A DNA stretch of 64,000 nucleotides from Vreelandella hamiltonii (GTDB taxonomy: Bacteria > Pseudomonadota > Gammaproteobacteria > Pseudomonadales > Halomonadaceae). Below are positions 59,754 through 64,000 of this stretch, piece after piece; position 1 is the first letter of the stretch, and each line of letters begins with the position of its first letter. The stretch is from assembly GCF_014651775.1 (NCBI RefSeq), contig NZ_BMXN01000003.1:186001-250000 (forward strand). Direction: 5' to 3'. Position numbers and translations under genes: made by a program. The notes below the pieces were generated by a model. It worked only from the letters and a program-made list of their open reading frames with translations. It had not been told where the DNA came from and did no database searches.

Positions 59754-60401
59754 TTACCGGGTGTTGGCCTCGACGGCTGACACGGCCGCGCGCTGGGAAG
59801 CCGCCCGCAGCGATGCCCGCTGCCCGGCCAACCAGTGCATGCCGATCAAACACATGGCGTTGTCGAGTCGGCCCTGCTCCAGGAGTTGCCAGGCGGCGGG
59901 AAAAGAGACGACATGAACACGGATGTCTTCATTCTCGTCCTCGACGCCATGCACGCCTCCCACGCCCTGGCTATCGACCAGCCCGCAAAATAGCGTGACC
60001 CGCTCGTTGCAGGCGCCAGGGCTTGGGTAGTAGGTATGCAATCGGGTCAGTTGGCCCACCTGGCAACCGGCTTCCTCTTGGGCCTCACGGCGCGCCACGT
60101 TTTCCAGGGCCTCGTCCTTGTCGACGAGGCCCGCCACCAGTTCCAGCTTCCAGGGGGAGTGAGGGTCGTCGATGGCGCCGGCGCGAAACTGCTCGACGAG
60201 GATCAGCGCATCACGCTCGGGGTCATACAACAGCACACCCACCGCATCGTGGCGGTTGTGCATTTCTCGGCGCATGGTGGAGCTCCAGCCGCCCTCGAAA
60301 AGTCGATGACGCAGCTCTAGCGCTTCCAGGCGAAAAAACCCCTTGTACAGGGTGTCACGCGTGATGAGTTCCACATCGTCGCGATTGAGCGTGGGGCCCA
60401 T
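59754..60401 (-). CDS. nudF: ADP-ribose pyrophosphatase
   Basis: Nudix hydrolase that splits ADP-ribose to AMP and ribose 5-phosphate. The 215-residue product contains a perfect Nudix box, GLVDKDEALENVARREAQEE plus AGC, near residues 91-113. RREMHNRHDAVGVLLYDP and LVEQFRAGAID upstream of it are typical of NudF. A C-terminal Ala/Arg-rich tail of about 15 residues exceeds the E. coli length (209). Confidence 0.93.
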   Translation of the reverse strand: MGPTLNRDDVELITRDTLYKGFFRLEALELRHRLFEGGWSSTMRREMHNRHDAVGVLLYDPERDALILVEQFRAGAIDDPHSPWKLELVAGLVDKDEALENVARREAQEEAGCQVGQLTRLHTYYPSPGACNERVTLFCGLVDSQGVGGVHGVEDENEDIRVHVVSFPAAWQLLEQGRLDNAMCLIGMHWLAGQRASLRAASQRAAVSAVEANTR

Positions 60402-60491
60402 ACGGCACTCCCGGTGAACATGATCGTACCATTATCAATGCTGGCCACCGGGAATGCCAATCGGATCATCAACCGCGTGATTTGACGGCCA

Positions 60492-61136
60492 TTACAGCTC
60501 GCGCAGCAGCGCCTCGGCATCACGGCGAAGGGCTTCGTCGGAGCGTTGGCGACTCTCCCGCGCCGTGCCGTTCACGGCTCGCTGAGCATGCTCCCGCGCC
60601 GCCTGGGTGTTGCCCTCTTCTTTCAGGAAAGCGGCATAGTAGTAGTTCACATCGATACCGTCCGGGCGAATTTCCAGCGCCCGCTGGAACATCCGCTCAG
60701 CGGTGGCGCTATTGCCAAACCCCAGCGGGCGACCCGGGGCACGGTCATACAGCGCCCCCAGGGTCACATACGCGGAGCCATTGCCCCCCGTAGGGTCGAT
60801 CTCGACGGCGCGTTCCAGCACCGTGCGCGCATCACCGGCAGTACCCAGCGCCCCTAACCCACCCCGCTCTCGAGCATAGGAAGCCAGCACGATGCCTTGC
60901 CATACCAGCACCTCGGCCTCGTTGGGGTTCTGCTGGGCCAGTCGCTCCGCCTCGCCCGCCAATGCCCTCAGGGTCGACTCCCGTTGGTTGGCGGGCATCT
61001 CGGTCACCGTATGCTCCCAGCGGTTCTTCAAGGAAAACAGCTCGCTTTCGAAGGCCGACGCGCTCAGCGGCGACAGTACCAAGGCACCGCCCAACGCCGC
61101 CACCATGAAGAGTCTAGAAAATGGAATTGCACGCAT
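60492..61136 (-). CDS. Periplasmic TPR-repeat protein
   Basis: A 214-residue exported protein with a signal peptide cut near SASA-FE (residue 28). It has helical repeats of the tetratricopeptide type: AVEIDPTGGNGSAYVTLGALYD (about 112-135) and RALEIRPDGIDVNYYYAAFLKEEG (about 153-177), preceded by a helical region. It is probably a scaffold; partner unknown. The upstream gap to greB (225 bases) carries heptamer tandem repeats close to its start. Confidence 0.82.
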   Translation of the reverse strand: MRAIPFSRLFMVAALGGALVLSPLSASAFESELFSLKNRWEHTVTEMPANQRESTLRALAGEAERLAQQNPNEAEVLVWQGIVLASYARERGGLGALGTAGDARTVLERAVEIDPTGGNGSAYVTLGALYDRAPGRPLGFGNSATAERMFQRALEIRPDGIDVNYYYAAFLKEEGNTQAAREHAQRAVNGTARESRQRSDEALRRDAEALLREL

Positions 61137-61164
61137 GGAAAACTCCTGCTTGTTGTTATGAAGA

Positions 61165-61199
61165 ATGAGTCATGAGTAATGAGCCATGAGTCATGACTG
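61165..61199. repeat. Five tandem heptamers upstream of the TPR gene
   Basis: ATGAGTC, ATGAGTA, ATGAGCC, ATGAGTC and ATGACTG follow one another without gaps (61165-61199), and a sixth, TTGAGTT, is more diverged. They lie 29-63 bases upstream of the TPR gene start, in its promoter or 5' leader. The rest of the 225-bp gap shows no other clear element. Confidence 0.85.
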
Positions 61200-61361
61200 T
61201 TGAGTTATCACTATCGAATTAGACCTGCTCAAGGCATGGCGATATCTCGTCCACACTGACAATGTAACGAACGTTTGAATGATTCGCCAGAGAATCGCCG
61301 CTTTGTTGCCCTGCACCTTGGTAGCGTAAGCTAGACACTTTTTCGGGAAGATAACGACACC

Positions 61362-61907
61362 ATGAAAGGCCGCAACATGACGCGCTGGCGCGATCCAGCA
61401 AAAGACCCGCGCCAGGCACCCAAGAGCAACCTGATTACCGCCGAGGGCGCGGCCCGCCTGCGGGGCATTCTGGACCACCTTTCCCGCGTCAAGCGCCCTG
61501 AGCTGTCGGCCAAGGTGGGGGAAGCCGCTGCGCTGGGGGACCGCAGTGAGAACGCCGACTACACCTACAACAAGAAAGAGCTGAACCGGGTCATCGCCCG
61601 CATCCGCTATCTGACCCAGCGGCTGGACGAACTACAGGTGGTGGACAGGCTGCCCGCCAACACCGACAAGGTGTTTTTCGGCGCGTTCGTGAGCCTGGAA
61701 GACGACGCGGGGGAAGCCCTGCATATCCGCCTGGTGGGCCATGACGAAATCGACACCCGGAAGCACTGGATCAGTGTCGACGCCCCCATGGCCAAGGCGC
61801 TGCTGGGCAAGGAAGTGGACGACGAGATCACGGTGATCACGCCCAACGGCGAGGCGTTCTACACCATTACCGACATTCGCTATGCCGATGCTTCACCCAA
61901 CGCCTGA
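61362..61907 (+). CDS. greB: Transcription elongation factor GreB
   Basis: Rescues backtracked RNA polymerase by stimulating cleavage of the nascent RNA in the secondary channel. The 181-residue product has the coiled-coil tip GDRSENADYTYNKKELNR near residue 59 with the catalytic Asp and Glu, and the C-terminal FKBP-like domain with LVGHDEIDTRKHWISVDAPMAKALLGKEV. The sequence is GreB- rather than GreA-type. It has about 24 extra N-terminal residues; an ATG at 61377 is an alternative start. Confidence 0.92.
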   Translation: MKGRNMTRWRDPAKDPRQAPKSNLITAEGAARLRGILDHLSRVKRPELSAKVGEAAALGDRSENADYTYNKKELNRVIARIRYLTQRLDELQVVDRLPANTDKVFFGAFVSLEDDAGEALHIRLVGHDEIDTRKHWISVDAPMAKALLGKEVDDEITVITPNGEAFYTITDIRYADASPNA

Positions 61908-61920
61908 GCCAGCGGCCCCT

Positions 61921-62910
61921 TCACGACTGCCCGCGATACACCCGGAAACGCCGATTGTCGGCCAGCGTCTCGAAGCTTCCAAACGCACGCTCCAGCCGCT
62001 CGGGATAAGGCAGGAAGGCGTTGGCCACCAGCACCAGTTGGCCTTTGGGGGTCAGGTGCTGACGCGCTTCGTCGATGAGTCGCGCACTCGGTCCGTAGCT
62101 GATCTCGCGCTCCTGGTGAAACGGTGGATTGCTGACGATCAGGTCGAAGCGCGCATCGCCCAGCGCACGGTAGACATCGCTTTCGCACACGCTGCCCGTC
62201 AGCTGGTTGGCCGCCAGGGTCTGGCGACACGCCTCGACGGCAAAAGCGTTGACGTCCACCGCTGTCACCGTATGGCCACGGCTGGCCAGCCAGGCGCTGA
62301 TGATGCCGTCACCACAGCCCATGTCCAGCACGCTCATCGGGCGCCTGGGCAGGTGCGCTTCCAGGGTGTCGAGGAGTAGCAAGGTTCCTTCGTCGACCTT
62401 GCCATGGCCAAACACACTAGGGTGGCTCACCAGCGTCATGCCCAGCGCTTCGAAGCGCTGCCACTCATCTGGCTGCTCGGGCAGCGCCACAGTGCGGCTG
62501 GCAAACAGTGAACAGCGGCGTGCGTTGTCCAGCTTGTCACACCCCATGCCCAGCGCTGCCAGCAGCTTCGGCACACGCTTGATCCCGCCCTGGTGCTCCC
62601 CCACGATCTCGAAAGGCGTGTTCTCGGGGAGCCATTGGCACAGCCAGCGCAGCCACCACGTGCCCAAGGCATGCGCCTTGGGCCAGAACAGCACCACGCG
62701 GCCAGCGGGCTCTGCATTCATGGGCGCCAGCGGGCTACTGGCCAGCTTTCCAGCATCCTGCCACTGCTGGCGCAGCGCCACATCGCCACTGATCATGGCG
62801 GTAGAGCGTTCCACCAGCCAGCCGTCGGCAGGCGGGGCGATTGGCAGCAGTTGAGCCGCAGGGCCATGGTAACGTTCGAGAAGTTGGCTGGCGGGCAGTT
62901 GAGCGCTCAT
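61921..62910 (-). CDS. rsmC: 16S rRNA (guanine1207-N2)-methyltransferase RsmC
   Basis: Methylates G1207 of 16S rRNA in the 30S subunit. The 329-residue product has two related Rossmann-like halves, as RsmC does: a degenerate N-terminal one and a catalytic C-terminal one with VLDMGCGDGIISAWLASRG near residue 195 and the NPPFHQ motif near 263. FGHGKVDEGTLLLLDTL near 172 is typical. The ATG at 62910 overlaps the upstream cmoM stop (ATGA). Confidence 0.9.
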   Translation of the reverse strand: MSAQLPASQLLERYHGPAAQLLPIAPPADGWLVERSTAMISGDVALRQQWQDAGKLASSPLAPMNAEPAGRVVLFWPKAHALGTWWLRWLCQWLPENTPFEIVGEHQGGIKRVPKLLAALGMGCDKLDNARRCSLFASRTVALPEQPDEWQRFEALGMTLVSHPSVFGHGKVDEGTLLLLDTLEAHLPRRPMSVLDMGCGDGIISAWLASRGHTVTAVDVNAFAVEACRQTLAANQLTGSVCESDVYRALGDARFDLIVSNPPFHQEREISYGPSARLIDEARQHLTPKGQLVLVANAFLPYPERLERAFGSFETLADNRRFRVYRGQS

Positions 62911-63725
62911 GCATCGGCCTCGGGTTTGGTGAAGGTGTAAAGTAGATAGCGGCCCAGCCGCCAATGGGGCTCCTGGCGGCAGTACTGGCGTTCCAGCGCC
63001 ATGAGCGCGGCCTGGTCGTCAGCGCTGGCAGGGGCCTGGCGCAGGTAGTCCTGAAAGATACGAATGCCCGCCACGTCGACCATCTCCAGGCCGCAGGTGT
63101 CGGCCCAGCCCAGAACTTGCGCGTGGGTCATGGGTGAAATGGGGGTCAAGCGCTGGCGACGCCCCTTGCCTGCCAACTGGTCGCCCAGCGCCTTGTTCAA
63201 GTTGCCCTTCACCACGTTGGAGAAGCGCAGCGCATCGCGGTTGAACACCATCAGGCTCAGCTGGCCACCGGGAGCCAGCAGGCTGGCCAGGGTAGCCAGC
63301 GCCTGGGCAGGGTCGCCCAGCCACTCCAGCACCGCATGACAAGTGATCAGCGGCCAGGGCCCGGGGGCTTGAACGGGCAACGCTTGCAGCGGTGCTGCAA
63401 CGTAGTGCAGCGCGTCGGCATTGAAAGCACCTTCGCTGACCCGCTGGCCATGCCATGCCTGGGCGTGTGCCAACATATCCTGGGAAGGCTCTGCCATGGT
63501 CACCGCATGCCCCCGCTCGGCCAGCCAGGCCGATAGCTGTCCCAGGCCGCCGCCTACATCCAGTATCGGCTGGGCGTTCAGGTTCAGCATCTGAGGCAGC
63601 AGGTAATCCAGCATGGCCAAGCGCAGCTCTCCACGCGGGGCCTGATACAGCGAGCGGGAAAATTTCTCCGCCAGACCATCGAAATAACGGTCGCCCGCCT
63701 CGGTCAGTTCGTAGGATGGGTGCAT
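62907..63725 (-). CDS. cmoM: tRNA 5-carboxymethoxyuridine methyltransferase CmoM
   Basis: SAM-dependent enzyme that methylates cmo5U34 of some tRNAs to the methyl ester. The 272-residue product has DRYFDGLAEKFSRSLYQAPRGELR near residue 12 (typical of SmtA/CmoM), the SAM motif ILDVGGGLGQLSAWLAERGH near 55, and CHAVLEWLGDPAQAL near 130. The start at 63725 fits the family; longer readings are spurious. It complements cmoA and cmoB 17 kb away. Coupled to rsmC by ATGA. Confidence 0.88.
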   Translation of the reverse strand: MHPSYELTEAGDRYFDGLAEKFSRSLYQAPRGELRLAMLDYLLPQMLNLNAQPILDVGGGLGQLSAWLAERGHAVTMAEPSQDMLAHAQAWHGQRVSEGAFNADALHYVAAPLQALPVQAPGPWPLITCHAVLEWLGDPAQALATLASLLAPGGQLSLMVFNRDALRFSNVVKGNLNKALGDQLAGKGRRQRLTPISPMTHAQVLGWADTCGLEMVDVAGIRIFQDYLRQAPASADDQAALMALERQYCRQEPHWRLGRYLLYTFTKPEADA

Positions 63726-63774
63726 GCAGCAAGCTCTAGATAGAATCACGGTCGTCGATTGACGGGGGCGTAGT

Positions 63775-64000
63775 TTACCCTGCCTGAGCTGCAAACGCTT
63801 GCCGAGGCAGCCTCGCCTGCCAGTTTTCCTGCTGCTCCAGGGCGGCGGCCAACTGCAGCAACTGGCGGTCTTCCCCCAGCCGCCCAACCACTTGCACCCC
63901 CACGGGCAAGCCGCTTTGCGCCACGTGCATCGGCAGCGACATGGCAGGCTGGCCGGTCAGGTTGGCCAACTGGGTAAAGGGCGTACGGCTCAGGGCATCG
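63775..64000 (-). CDS. Amidase-signature enzyme, C-terminal fragment (cut by window edge)
   Basis: The open frame runs off the right edge, so only the last 75 or so residues are present. They read FTQLANLTGQPAMSLPMHVA, then LPVGVQVVGRLGEDRQLLQL and a helical end, the standard C-terminus of amidase-signature enzymes (GatA/AmiD type). The substrate cannot be told. It lies 49 bases upstream of cmoM on the same strand. Confidence 0.85.
   Translation of the reverse strand, partial: DALSRTPFTQLANLTGQPAMSLPMHVAQSGLPVGVQVVGRLGEDRQLLQLAAALEQQENWQARLPRQAFAAQAG

Overview
The window is a high-GC stretch of gammaproteobacterial chromosome, most likely from a halophilic or marine member of the Halomonadaceae (Halomonas-like). 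This placement is an inference. It rests on protein signatures, GC-rich codon use, a NaChBac-type sodium channel, and a housekeeping gene order that resembles Pseudomonas. I see no rRNA, tRNA, CRISPR array, prophage or intact insertion sequence.

Layout. (1) 0-13.2 kb, minus strand: the conserved nnr-tsaE-amiB-mutL-miaA-hfq-hflX-hflK-hflC block followed by hisZ-purA, with several genes coupled by short overlaps. (2) 13.3-20.8 kb: queG, orn, rsgA, an RhdA-type rhodanese, psd, and a compact elongation factor P module (epmA, efp, epmB). (3) 20.8-32.7 kb, plus strand: an accessory operon led by a guanidine-I (ykkC) riboswitch. It encodes an ABC importer, two DUF1989 proteins (carboxyguanidine deiminase-like), a 1206-aa biotin-dependent carboxylase, an isopenicillin N synthase-like Fe(II)/2-oxoglutarate dioxygenase, an unrecognised 238-aa protein and allophanate hydrolase AtzF. 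(4) 32.7-37.3 kb, minus strand: an unknown membrane protein, a VapBC toxin-antitoxin pair, leuA and a voltage-gated sodium channel. (5) 37.5-47.2 kb: a lipoprotein, serB-parC-parE, pgi, cmoA-cmoB. (6) 47.2-55.8 kb: a membrane metalloprotease, an App1-like phosphatase, a DJ-1/PfpI protein, a tungstate uptake locus (regulator and tupBCA), and an orphan Tat-exported binding protein downstream of a homocysteine S-methyltransferase. (7) 56-64 kb: cysDN, cpdA-yqiB-nudF, a TPR protein, greB, rsmC, cmoM and the 3' end of an amidase gene cut by the window edge.

The most informative region is the guanidine operon. The riboswitch shows that the large carboxylase, which would normally be called urea carboxylase, acts on guanidine. 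The expected route is import, carboxylation, deimination to allophanate, then hydrolysis to ammonia and CO2. Two genes between the carboxylase and atzF, joined to the operon by 4-base ATGA overlaps, are not part of the known pathway. One is a complete 2-oxoglutarate oxygenase that could release guanidine from a guanidino compound or demethylate methylguanidine. The other has no recognised family. The oxygenase gene and the last ~500 bases of the carboxylase gene are clearly less GC-rich than their surroundings, which suggests a recombined segment.

A second pattern is structural. Three genes (serB, the sodium channel gene and tupC) end in or beside three imperfect 15-bp tandem repeats. In serB and tupC the stop codon itself lies inside the repeat and the reading frame continues in register beyond it.
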